Assembly: GCA_001972305.1 (NCBI GenBank)
Contig: BDDD01002030.1
Coordinates: 1-64,000, forward strand
Length of the DNA stretch: 64,000 nucleotides
Reading direction: 5' to 3'
Source: Cephalotus follicularis
Lineage: Eukaryota > Streptophyta > Magnoliopsida > Oxalidales > Cephalotaceae
Below the pieces are notes generated by a model. That model saw nothing but the letters and a program-made list of their open reading frames with translations. It was not told where the DNA came from and did not search any database. Below are positions 44,741 to 55,608 of this stretch, piece after piece (position 1 is the stretch's first letter; each line of letters begins with the position of its first letter). The position numbers were made by a program, and so were the translations under genes.

Positions 44741-45930
44741 TGTTGGCCTTTACCACCCCGTTAATTGCATTAACATATGTTATTTTGATGATTAACAAAC
44801 GTATAACACTTGTATGCATAATTCTCTGAGTTACAACTTCATCTACTCACTTGATTTTGTGTCCAAAGTTGTGCCAAGGTCATTTCTGCAGGTACAGGGC
44901 AATCCAGCCGACTGCCAAGCAATCCAGCCAACTGCTAAGGTTGAGTAGTCGACTGCCATGGATTGTGTAGCCGACTGGTTCTTCAAACAACTAAAGAAAC
45001 TGCAGGAACACATGATCCAGCTGACTGCCACAGGGGAGCAATCGACTGCCAGGCCAAGAAAGCCGACTGCCACAGGGGGCCAGTCGACTGCCAGAGGATC
45101 CAGTCTACTTTTAGGGTATCCAGCCGACTGTCCACATTTGTGCAAATTCATGCAGAAACTTTTGTAACTCCATTTCTAGCTCCAACAGCCGACTGGAACA
45201 GAGCACCAGTCGACTGCCATGTCCACCAGCCGACTGCCCAGAGGAAGCAGCCGACTGTCCATCACCAACGGCTATATTCAAATATACGCGCCATCAAATC
45301 CAGCTGACTGCCGTATAAATCCAGACGAATGGATTTGTAACAGACCTTTAAAAATAGATCCGTTGGAAGCACAACTACATAAGGCAAATTGGAGCTCTTG
45401 CACAATGGATCAAGCTTTCAAGTTGAATATTCATTCTAGCTATCTCAAGCAACATTCTAGCACTCTAAACATCAAAAGAAAGTATCAAAGAAGCTACAAT
45501 ACACATTACAAAGCTCTAAACTTTACATTTCATATACACTAGAAGCTTTGTTCAAATTGAGCTATATTGTAAACAAATTCGTTGCGAATTTGTAATCCTT
45601 TAAACATTTGCTTTCACACACAAACAAGAGAGGTTGTCTCTTGTTTTGCTCGGTTGGAGCAAACTTGTATTCGCTTGGTTGGAGCGAAGGTAGTTGAAGC
45701 TCGGTTGGAGTTTCAAGCCCGGATTGGGGCATAGATAGTGAAATACTTAAGGGGAGGCCTTGGGGAGTGGACGTAGGCTATTTGTCGAACCACCATACAT
45801 CTGTTTGGAATCTCTCTCAACCCTACACTCTTTATATTTCCGCATTTGTGTGATTGAATTTAAATTGGTTCTTGTTTAATTGCTAGTTATTTTTTAAAAG
45901 TCTATTTACCCCCCCTCCAGACTTCCTACA
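44741..45930 (+). repeat. C2 3' LTR
   Basis: TGTTGGCCTTTACC to 'cttcctaca', 1190 bp. It is followed by TACTA (45931-45935), a one-mismatch partner of TATTA at the left. It has an extra motif unit of about 20 bp near 44912-44935 (CCAGCCAACTGC) that the 5' LTR lacks. Otherwise the two LTRs are very similar, so the insertion is fairly recent. Confidence 0.93.
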
Positions 45931-47985
45931 TACTATTTACCTGCTTACGCTTGTGATGCCGTGATATAAGGTTAGATGCCTAGCATGGAGGCTGTGAGAT
46001 TGGTTACCTTGTTCCTTATGTCGAATTAGTTCCAAGTCATAGGTTCACTTTGTGGGCATTAGTGAACCGGATAGACTTGTGCGTATGTTGCCTGCTCATG
46101 GAATTGGAGGATGGATTCTCTCACTACCATCTGTTTGGACACTAGGGCAAATACAGGGTACGCGCTGGGAGTGTGAACACTGAACTGGACCCGCGTAGGA
46201 GACATTGTTTGGATAGTCATTATTCTCGTGTCAGTAGTGACTCCTACTTGTTGCAGTTGTGTATAAGTGTTAGTCACTTAGCGAGTTCTCCAACTCGTTT
46301 GATCCTTAGACCTGAGCGAGTGCTCTATATTGTATGGAGACGGTTATGCTTTGATATCCAACTCGTTTGATCCTTAGACCTGAGCGAGTGCGCAATAAGG
46401 GATTTTGACACCTGAGCGAAGGTGATCGACCCTATTATGGTCTTATTGTACTTTGGACTTATGAAATCCTTGGCCAAGGTTGAGGTAGATTGGAAATTAG
46501 ATTTCTGGAGAATCTGCCAAAGGTCCTAGTAATAATCAGATATTTTAGATATTAAGTTATTATCTAGGGTTGACACATATCCTTACCTTGGACCTCAATC
46601 GGGGCCAAGTATAACAAGGAATTATAGTACACGTGAATCAACGACTTAGAAAATCTAGGGTTATAGGGTTGTGTAATAAATTATGGAAAAATTAATTAGA
46701 TTAATTTTTCCATCTGAATAATATTAGATATTATTCCGAGAGCATTTAAATTGGTATAGGACCATTTAGAATGGCTAAACTGAACCCTAGGGGTATTTCG
46801 GTAATTTATGAACACCTCCGATTTTAACCAATATTTTATAGAGTCCCTGCCCAATAATGATTAGTTCTTTAATATGTTGGATATATTAAGTGTTGGTGGA
46901 ATTTTATCAAATATCGGTTAAGTGGATTTTGCATCTTATGGAAACACATTTTCTTGATCTTACTTAATCAATATTAGAAGGGATGAAATGAGTTGCACTT
47001 ATATTCAAATTGCTTCACCTGCCAGTCTAAGCATCGACGCCTTCTGGGAAAGTGTCAACGCATTACATTACACTAAGCGTCGATGCCTTCTGGGAAGTGT
47101 CGACGCTTAACACATGAATAGGCGTCGATGTCTTTTACAAAGATGTCGATGTTTAGTGGATTTATGTATAAGCGTCGACGCATTCTATGAAGACGTCGAT
47201 GGTTTGAGCGCGACATGAAACTTGTGCATGAATGCACATCCTGGGCACGTTTTTTCTCTCATCTCTTGCCGTTTTCTCCCGTCCATGCATGTTGTGTACA
47301 CATGAGGATTATGGCTTCGTGTTTCCTTGGAGTTAGTATCATGATCTTTATCGTATGGGAGAGTGGGAGAGAGATAATGAGGCTGGTGAATGTATTTTCT
47401 ACAGAAAATTGGTCAGTTTTCATTAAGTGTTTTTGCTGGGCAAAAACTTGAGTGTTCTCTCAGCAGATAGTGGGAGTTCCCTTCACTATTTATACACCAA
47501 GCAAGTAACTTATTTAGGGTCGATTGCTTTTGACAACATTTGTCAAATTCAATCTTCTCATTATAAGCTTTGAGAGAGAGTGTGAGAAAATTCTTTGGGT
47601 GTTCCATTTGCTGTCCTGGATTTGCTGTTGCAAGGAGCTGCAGTACCTGGGATTTGAAGGAGTGTATTGATAGTGTCTTCCCAAGCGTGTACTGGCAAAG
47701 TTTGAAGGAGCCATCACCTATTGGTACATCTCTTGGTCCTTCTTTAGACTGACATGTTTTTGCCATGCTTGTGTGTCACCATTGCTTATCTTTGGTGTCA
47801 CCAATTCAATTCTTGTGATGATGTGGTGATCCTTGTGGCTTGTGTCCTTGCTTTTATGGACTGGTTTTGTTTTATAAAGGGTGTTTTTCCGCTGCATTTA
47901 TGTATATTAAAGTATTTTTCTACACCCTTTAACCCTTAGTCCATTTTTTGCTCCGGAGATGGTTATATCTTTTCCATCATTTTCA
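45931..47985 (+). repeat. U1 right piece: unclassified insertion, possibly a solo LTR
   Basis: Together with 35545-35698 this makes an insertion of about 2.2 kb into R1 RT. It has no primer site, coding domain or polypurine tract. A TATA-like CTATTTATAC lies at 47486-47495. It contains 'cctgagcgagtgc' direct repeats (46312-46330 and 46378-46392) and GTCGAY motifs at 47030-47205. I could not fix the right end exactly; a short duplicated stretch 'ttttccatca / ttttcatcac' occurs at 47968-47987. Confidence 0.5.
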
Positions 47986-48422
47986 TCACTAATAGGGGCA
48001 TGTATTGTTACAAAGTTATGCCCTTCGGATTAAAGAATGTTTGGACGACCTACCAACAGTTGGTAAACAAAATTTTTGAACCGCAAATTGGGAGGAATAT
48101 GTAGGTTTATATTAACGATATGCTCGTCAAAACACCAGCAAGGAGTCCTCACATTAAGGACATGGAGGAGATTTTTGAAGTACTGAATAAATACAAAATG
48201 CGTCTCAATCCGTACAAGTGTACTTTTGGGGTCACTTCTAGTAAGTTCCTCAGGTTTATGGTTTCTATTAGAGGAATAGAGGCCAACCCAGAGAAGATCT
48301 CGGCCATTCAAAGCTTGAAGCCTCCTTAATCTATCAGGGATGTCCAGAGGTTAAATGGAAAAATCGCGGCCCTGAGCATATTTGTTTCCAAGTCAGCGGA
48401 GAAGTGCCTTCCTTTCTTCAAA
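47986..48422 (+). pseudogene. R1 RT C-terminal part
   Basis: It resumes R1 RT: ITNRGMYCYKVMPFGLKNVWTTYQQLVNKIF, then the catalytic box, which reads YIND at 48108-48119 in place of Tyr-X-Asp-Asp, then TSSKFLRFMVSIRGIEANPEKI. Stops are at about 48102 (TAG) and 48327 (TAA). The same frame continues into RNase H. Confidence 0.85.
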
Positions 48423-50621
48423 GTGTTAAGGGACCCCAAGGGGTTACCTTCTCTGAAGAATGTCAAGAAGCCTTCGAGAAAGGAATACTTGGCTTCCCCT
48501 CCTCTTATATCAAAACCAAGGGAAGGGGAAGACTTGTATTTGTACCTTGGAGCAGCACAAGGCACAGTGAGTGCAATGCTAGTCAGGGAAAAGGACAAAA
48601 TTCAAAGGCCGGTATATTATGTGAGTAAGGCCTTGAATGATGCTGAGGGGAGGTATCCAGATGTAGAAAAGTATGCCTACGCTCTGATCATAGCGATAGT
48701 GAAGCTAAGGCCGTATTTTCAAGCTTACACCATTAAAGTTTTAACAGACAAACCACTTAGACAAATTCTAGCGAAGCCAGACTTGTCAGGTAGACTAGTC
48801 AAGTGGTCTGTCGAGTTAGGTGAATACGATGCGAAGTATGAAGCCAGATCAGTGATAAAATCACAGGTCTTGGAAGATTTTGTTGGAGATAATACACTTA
48901 TGGAGTGTATGGAAGAATACCCCTCAGAGAATGAAAAGAGGTTATGGAAATTGTCCGTTGATGGCTCATCATGTGTTTCCGGGAGTGGAGCAGGTTTGGT
49001 GCTCACTAGTCCAGATGGGCGGACCTTGAAATATGCTCTGAGATTTGGGTTTAAAGCAACGAATAATGAAGCAGAATGGGAAGCTCTTATCGCAGGACTG
49101 GCAATTGCAAAGCACATAGAGGTTCAAAAAATAGAAGCCTCTAGTGATTCTCAGCTGGTGGTTGGTTTGGTGAGTGGAGAGTATGAGGCTAGAGAAGATT
49201 CAATGGCTAAATACTTAGCATGTGTTCAGAGTTTGAAGTCGGCTTTCCAAGTATTCAGAATTGTAAAAGTTCCCATAGCAGAGAACGCCATAGCAGACCA
49301 GTTGTCAAAACTAGCTACAGGGGAGGAATTGAAGAAAAATCAGACCATGCTAGTAGACTATCTAGACAGGCCCACCATTTCAGAAATGGATGTGATGGAC
49401 ATTGATATACCACAAGAGCCAAATTGGATGACTCCGTTCATTAGTTGGGTAAGGGACGAAACTTTGCCAAAGGACCCAGAGGAGGCGAGGAAATTGGTAT
49501 ATAGATCCAATCGCTACCAATTCAGAAAAGGGATCCTCTACAAAAGATTTTTTTCTTTCCCTTGGTTGAGATGTTTGACTCCTTCAGAGGTCGACTATGC
49601 TTTAAAAGAGGTCCATGAAGGAGTATGTGGAAACCAAACGGGGGGCAGAACCTTGTCCAACAAATTGTTAAGGCTGTGCTATTTCTGGCCCACCATGCAC
49701 CAAGATGCCATCAACTTCGCAAGGAAATGTGATAAATGTCAAAGGAATGCTAACATAAGCAGAAGACCACCAGAGCCTTTGACATCTACCACTGTCCCTT
49801 GGCCCTTTGCGCAATGAGGAATGGACTTCATCGGACCATTACCAGTAGCAACAGGGCAGAGAAAGTACCTCATTATGGTAGTGGAATACTTCATTAAATG
49901 GGTAGAAACTGAGCCCTTAGCTACAATAACATAGAGGAATATGGAAAGCTTCATCTGGAAGTCAATCATTTATAGATATGGAGTTCACAGAGTAATTGTG
50001 TCTGATAATGGGAAGCAGCTTGATTGCCATGCTTTCCGAGAGTTTTGTAGAGAATGGAGAATTAAGCATAGGTTTGCATAAGTAGCCTACCCCTAGAGCA
50101 ATGGACAGGCAGAGGTTATCAGCAGAGAAATCATTGTGGGCTTGAAAAAATGCCTCAAAGATAGCAAAGGAAGATGGACAGAGGAACTACCAAGTGTATT
50201 ATGGGCTTATAGAACCACTCCTCGGACCACAACTGGCGAGTCCCCATTTTGCCTTTGTTTTGGTTCAGAAGCTATGATACCGGTGGAGATTGGAATGCAT
50301 TCTCCTAGAGTGGTGCATTTCAATGAAGCTAATTACGAAGAAAGGTTGAGGAATCTCCCCGACTTAGTGGAAGAGCTCAGAGATAAAGCTACAATCAGAG
50401 TAGCAGCTTATCAACAGAGGGTGAGCCGTTGTTACAATAAAAGAGTAAATCCCAGACCATTAAGGGAAGGATGCCTGGTCCTCCACAATGTGGCGATAGC
50501 TGATCCTACCAGTACCAGAGGAAAGTTAGCTCCTAATTGGGAGGGTCCCTACAAGGTGAAGAGAGTGCACCGACCTAGAACATTCAAACCTGAAACACTG
50601 GGGGGGAAAGGAGATTCCTAG
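48423..50621 (+). pseudogene. R1 RNase H, second RNase H and integrase
   Basis: One frame throughout. RNase H: LYLYLGAAQGTVSAMLVRE and VYYVSKALNDAEGRYPDVEK, TDKPLRQIL. Second, archaeal-type RNase H (about 48950-49310): VDGSSCVSGSGAG, NNEAEWEALIAGL, SDSQLVV, NAIADQLSKLA; this duplication is a known mark of the Tat lineage. Integrase: zinc domain CDKCQ near 49730, Asp in GMDFIGPLP, Asp in SDNGKQ, Glu in NGQAEVISREI, and a C-terminus with RTTPRTTTGESPF and NWEGPYKVKRV. Stops: 49815 (TGA), 49933 (TAG), 50081 (TAA) and 50092 (TAG). Confidence 0.9.
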
Positions 50622-51702
50622 GGCTTGGAATGCCGAGCACCTAAGGAAGTACTATCAGTGATATTTACAAGTATGTACAAATGTTCAAAGTCAAGAATGT
50701 CAATAAAGATGAATTTTTCCTTCAAAAAATAGGATGTGCGAGATCATAGTTTCAAGTTTGCAAGGGACAGGAGGTCCAATGTTAATGTCCTTAGACCTCT
50801 GAACAACCAACTAGTTCCCTCATTCAAAAAGCTTTAATAAAACTTTGTTAGATCACACTCCCAAGGGAGTAATCAAAGCAGGCCTTGATACAGGACCCGA
50901 GCTCTTTAAACCTCACGAAGACGTAAAACTCCTAAGGGAGTAATCAGAGCAGACTAAGGTCTTGAACAAACCAAGGTCTTAAATCCAAGAAGACTCCATC
51001 AGAGGAGCATCAAAGACTCCCATCAGAGGAGCACCAAAGACTCCAATGGGAGCAGTACTAAAAGACTCCCAAGGGAGCAAAGAAAAATCATTCCTCAGCG
51101 AACGACTAAAATAATTCTAAGGAAGCAATCAAAAAGACTCCAAACGAAGCAAACGCTGGTCGGCGAAGCTATAAAAATTCACCAGACCAAACCAATATCA
51201 TAACTTGAGAGGCGAATCCATAAGAACTTGCGACGATCAAAGTTGTTGGACTGAGTGCTTTGAAACAAGGGTCTCCATGAGGGTTGCAAGCTCAGACGAC
51301 CTGGTTAGAAAAAATCGGACCAAACGGGATTCTGGTTTGCAATACCATAAGAACTTGTTAGACCAGACCTTTCTCTTGGTCTGCGAACACTCAAGAACTC
51401 GCAAAGACCAAGTCTCTTTGCCTAAGCGTTCTGATACAAAGTGTCCTATGGGGGCTAGAACGCTTAGGTAACTTGGTCTGAAAAATATAAGACCACAATG
51501 CAAGAAGTCTATGAATAAGATAGACTAAGTAAAAATTCCTAAAGGAATTACCAAAGCTCAAACAAAGCAGAAAATTAGTTATGTTACTTGTATTAATATT
51601 TCCTAAGAGAAACTCAAATGCAACAGAAAAGTTAAAGTTTTATTGCTCGGAAATAAACAAGTACATTATCAAAATACAAAGCCGAAAAACAAAAATCCTA
51701 GC
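50622..51702 (+). other. R1 3' spacer with degenerate short repeats
   Basis: No coding. Degenerate repeats built on 'gactcccaagggagcaa' and 'catcagaggagcacc' fill about 50860-51150. They lie between pol and the antisense ORF, a common arrangement in Tat elements. Confidence 0.65.
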
Positions 51703-54072
51703 CTAAGTTTCATCCCATGAAAGGATATTATGTACATTTGAACATTTAGGCATTGGATAGTTTAGGGGAAGATGATTCAAAACAACATCAGTGGCTGCTC
51801 CAGAGTGCGAAACAATAGCACTTGAGTGCTCTGCCACTTGTACTTCATCAGTTTCCCGAGCTTGGCATTCTTGATCCTCGAAGGCGAGAAGAGCTTCGGC
51901 TTCCTTTGCATCTACCCCCTCAGGAAAGAAGTCAAACTCAGAAATGGTCGGGCGGCAGATGATGTAATCCAGAGGAACCTCTAGTTGGCGAGCAACCAAG
52001 TTGCGTCATATATAGAAGTCCTTAAAAAAAAGAACCGCGAACTCCTTCAGGACCTCATCTTCAAAATTTTGAGAAGTGCTGAAGTCATCCATGACCTTGG
52101 TCAGCACATCATGAAACTCTGAAGAAGCCTTAAAGTCCATAAGGGCTCTATCTACTGCTGCCTCGGTCCGAGCAGCCTCCATCTCTTGAAACTTTGAGAG
52201 CTTTTTATCATAAGCCTTTAACTGATCCAGACTCTTGATGTTATAGTGAACCGCTACCTCACTTTCCCTCTTCTCCTTTGCTAGCTCTTCAAGAGCTTGC
52301 CTCTTCTCCTCCATAATAGACTCCTGAGCCCCGAGCACGTCCTCCAGCTAGGCGCGAGCTTTGTCAGACGACCTCTTGAGCTCTGCATTTTCAGTTTCAA
52401 GTTGCTCAATCAGGGCACAGTCATCCTTGGCATTCACCAGTGGGATGTAGGCGTCGTTCAGAGCCTGGAAAAGAAAACTCAAGGTTAAAGGAAGATGAAA
52501 GAGGTAACTTAAAGAGAAAGTGAGATGAAGTTATAAACCCTGAGGTTAATCTAAAAGATGTGGGTCCACACATGACTGATGGACCAGTTCTTCCTCACTT
52601 CCATCTCTTCGGGAAAGAGGCCCAACATGCCAAGCTCAACTACTACCCCCGGAGTTTTCAAGATAATTCTCGTGTTGCCGATCTCTTCTAGAACCTCTCT
52701 TACTCGGCCGAGGTCCACAGGCACGTCAGGGCAGACTGGTTCTCGAGGACTCACCTTGGGAGCGCTTTCCCAAGAATAACCTACCCCATCTATCCTCCTA
52801 TTCTTGTGTTTTTTGGAGGGACAAGATGGTGGGTCATTACCAATTCTTTTGCTGCGAGCAACTCGGCCATAGTAACCTCAGCCGCGACCTCAGCCTCAAC
52901 AGCAGCAGCATCAACAACCTCATCCGCCGCACTCTTCTCTACCATCTCAGTAGTCTTTTGCATAGCCCTCAGCCTCTCCTCCTTGGCAGAGACCTTGTTT
53001 TTCTCTCTGGCAGCCCTCAGGATATCATCCAAAGATCACCGAGAAGCCATTGGTGTAGAGAACCACGGAAGGCACGAAGTCAAAAGCATAGTAATTGAAC
53101 GAAAGAAATAAAGAAGTTAGCAATGGAGGAGACAAAGGCTTAATACAGCTTTCCCCCTCGGTCCCGGGCAAAGCATCGGATCTTTCTCGGTTGTTTTGAA
53201 CCTCTCTCTCACCATCCCTACTGAGATCTGATCTCCTTCATCCAAGAGATTTCGCCGACCAGGGGACATACTTAGTCCGACACGGCACAAGCGATCCTCA
53301 AAGATTGTGTTGTTGACTCCTCTGGTTCTAGAGCAGAGAGCTTTTCCAGGTCTTCCTTCTCGGCATCAGTAAAAACTGACCTGTTATTAAGGCGATAAAT
53401 ATCCAATGTGTCGGATCACTGGTACGAAGTAAACCTAGGGAGATTCCTGACAAGGAAGTACCTTCCACTCCAACCCTTCACATACTTAGTGGGGTCCACC
53501 AACAATTTCTTGGTCAGACCAGGGTGGGACTTAAAATAGTTCCCGTGCTTGCCAGGAGAAGAAGCCAGAGAATGGAATTCTTTGAAGAGCCCCACTATAG
53601 CAGTCGCTTTGATCTCCAAACACTTCACCAAAAATCCTATGACGAAGGCCCAAGATTGCGCCTGGAGCAGTGAGGGATGAATTTCGAAATGCCTCAGGAT
53701 CACAAAGGCAAAGGACGGAATCGAGAGCCTCATACAATGTTCCAGCGCATCCACAAACACCGCAAAGAGGCCGGGTTTTCTCTTCGTGGCCTCCTTGGGA
53801 TCTCGGGGGAGTGAATATATTAAGCTCTTTGGGAAACAGTACTTCTTGGACAGATTGCTCACTTTATCCCGAGAGAGCACGCTATTGTCAAAGAAAGTCT
53901 TGAAAACTTAGACGCCAGCTTCAGTAGAAGTAACGATAAGAGCAGTAGTGACGGCAGTGTCCATGGCCTCTTCCGTACCCAGAGGGCGTTCAGCGACACT
54001 AACCCCTTCTCTGGCACGGCGTACCTCTTCAAGAGTTCTAATATATCTGGTGGTTTGATTTGTCCTGGCCAT
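51703..54072 (-). pseudogene. R1 antisense ORF (gypsy-type transposon protein)
   Basis: This is on the strand opposite to gag-pol. Its start is the ATG at 54072 (MARTNQTTRYIRTLEEVRR). The next block, in the same frame after a TAA near 53908, is YSLPRDPKE..FAVFVDALEHCMRLSIPSFAFVILRHFEIHPSLL..SWAFVIGFLVKC (53500-53830), typical of the 'putative gypsy type transposon' family (Transposase_28 type). Ala/Glu-rich and coiled-coil segments follow at 52790-53032 and 52006-52450, and the tail ends ..LDYIICRPTISEFDF. Antisense ORFs in the 3' region are known for Tat/Retand elements; their function is unknown. Frameshifts and stops (52006) break it. A possible intron lies at 52465-52538 (minus GTTTAT..TTTTCCAG). 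Confidence 0.72.
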
Positions 54073-54609
54073 CTGGAGATTTATGAAGAGAGAGAGGGGG
54101 GCACAAGAGGAGAAGCCGAGAAAGACCCTTAACTTGCCTAAATAGTTTGGTAAAAACAAACAGAGCAAAATAGTTCACCTGAGAGTTTCACGAGATAGAT
54201 TTGAAGAAAATATTGTTATGAAGATTGGGAAGGCCAAAAAATTTGAGTCAACAGAAGCTTTGGAAGTAAAGAAGTGTACAGAATCTTTCTTAAGAAGAAG
54301 GAGCAATTTAAAGAACCCTAAATTGTTTCCAGACCATTAGATCTCTGCTGGATTAAACGGTTAAGATCAGTCCATCAAATCAGATGCGGGATACAAAGAG
54401 GTTATGCGCGGCAACCAAAGAGACATAAAACGGAAATGACTTTTGCTCTGTCACTTCATAATTAAAGCCAGACTTGGGCCAAGCCATAAGGCCCAAAAGA
54501 CATGGCAGTCTGAGTAATGGACTGACCACAAGCCCTGCTCAATGTTACGCCAAGCCATTAATGGTCTTCCTCCTCTGCCAAGCCCAGAAAATGAAGACCA
54601 GGGGGCATA
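54073..54609. other. R1 region between antisense ORF and 3' LTR
   Basis: 537 bp without coding. It would hold the promoter of the antisense ORF on the minus strand, but I see no convincing TATA box. A G-rich run (AGGGGGC, 54600-54606) close to the LTR start is the likely polypurine tract of R1. Confidence 0.5.
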
Positions 54610-54746
54610 TGATATGGAAAAAATCCTACCCAAAAATACCGCCACATGTTCTCTAGAAACACTGGACAAATGTCCTCCAGAGCTACAGACACGTGGTCGG
54701 GTGGTTTGAAATCTAAAAAGATAATGCTTAATAACGGCAGAGTACC
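54610..54746 (+). repeat. R1 3' LTR fragment
   Basis: TGATATGGAAAAAATCC matches the start of the 5' LTR at 32314. Similarity goes on for 137 bp ('ccagagctacagacacgtggtcgg', 'taatgc.taataac') and stops where L5 begins with TGTCACACCCCG. The rest of the LTR lies beyond the inserted L5, outside the window or lost. Confidence 0.85.
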
Positions 54747-55608
54747 TGTCACACCCCGTTTTCTCAAGAGGGCAACATCAAAGCGGTAAGGCAATCAACG
54801 CAACATAATTCAGCTTATGCGATAAAACGTGTAAACAAACCTTCAGTAGCGGAAGCAATATCATGAAATAAGTTGAATTTAAATATGTATCACGCATCCC
54901 ATACTACGTGATACCCAACAAGTTTGTATAAAACTCAACAACATAGTCGATCGCCCATAACGGAGCGTGATAAAACAGTACATGATGATAAAATAAACCA
55001 CATTACAATAATCCAATTAACATAGTCATTGTTCATTTGATCCAGTACATAAAATAAGAGAAACAACTCAGTCTTCTTCATAAGTCTCCTTGCGTGCTCC
55101 ATATCATATCCCACTTCATCAATCTGTTACAGTAGGGGTTAGCCTTTGTCCTCACTCGGTTAAGTGAATAAACTCATAAATACAGTTCGAGGTATATGAT
55201 AATGAGTATCGTGAATGAATGCATTATGATGCAGTACAATATATATATATATATTGCAGTATATATATCGCAGTGTATACATGTATAAAGTATATACATG
55301 TTCACAGTACAAGTATAACCTCGTAAGGCTACATCAACACAAGCAGTAAGTATGTCCCAAAAGGAACCAGACAAACCAGTCGTCATGACCGTCGCCACCT
55401 CCTGGCCCAACGTCATGCACTTTTACCCATCCCCTTTTGCGAACGGTTTGGAGTAAGTCCTCTGTACAGGTTGCTTAGCAAGACGGCCAAACAATCAATG
55501 GGTTATGAGCAGAGCGGCTAATAATCAACAAGCACAAACATTGCACGGTACAAGTCCAGCAATAAAATATAATTACTTGATAAAATATATTTGTTTAAAA
55601 TATATTGC
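54747..55608 (-). repeat. L5: minus-strand gypsy LTR, 3' part, split by T4
   Basis: It starts TGTCACACCCCG at 54747, like T1 and T4 LTR ends. It shares 'gttagcctttgtcctcactcgg' (55138) with T4 (55997) and T2 (reverse). It continues at 63875 after T4, whose flanks ATTGC and ATTAC form the target duplication. No primer site is seen to its left, so it is a solo LTR or the 3' LTR end of an element lying to the right. Confidence 0.7.

Larger units (their letters stand above)
35699..45930 (+). mobile_element. C2: nearly complete SIRE-type Ty1/copia element
   Basis: A 10.2-kb element with both LTRs, primer site, polypurine tract, gag, pol and an extra ORF, and an imperfect 5-bp target duplication (TATTA/TACTA). 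Damage: the L4 fragment in gag, a gag/pol frameshift, one stop in RT, and a frameshift plus stop in the extra ORF. Confidence 0.93.
32314..54746 (+). mobile_element. R1: Tat/Retand-type Ty3/gypsy element
   Basis: The signs of this lineage are a short LTR, a tRNA-Arg-like primer site, a gag with CxxH..GH..C, a second RNase H before integrase, and an antisense ORF downstream. It is interrupted by U1 with C2. Coding is heavily decayed, so it is likely one of the oldest elements in the window. Confidence 0.88.

Noticed and set aside
53908..54168. Start of the antisense ORF at 54168
   Set aside because: The conserved-looking N-terminus MARTNQTTRY begins at 54072; the upstream 32 codons look like chance extension.
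55174..55416. Minus-strand ORF rich in Ile/Tyr/Thr as a membrane protein
   Set aside because: Produced by an AT microsatellite in LTR L5.
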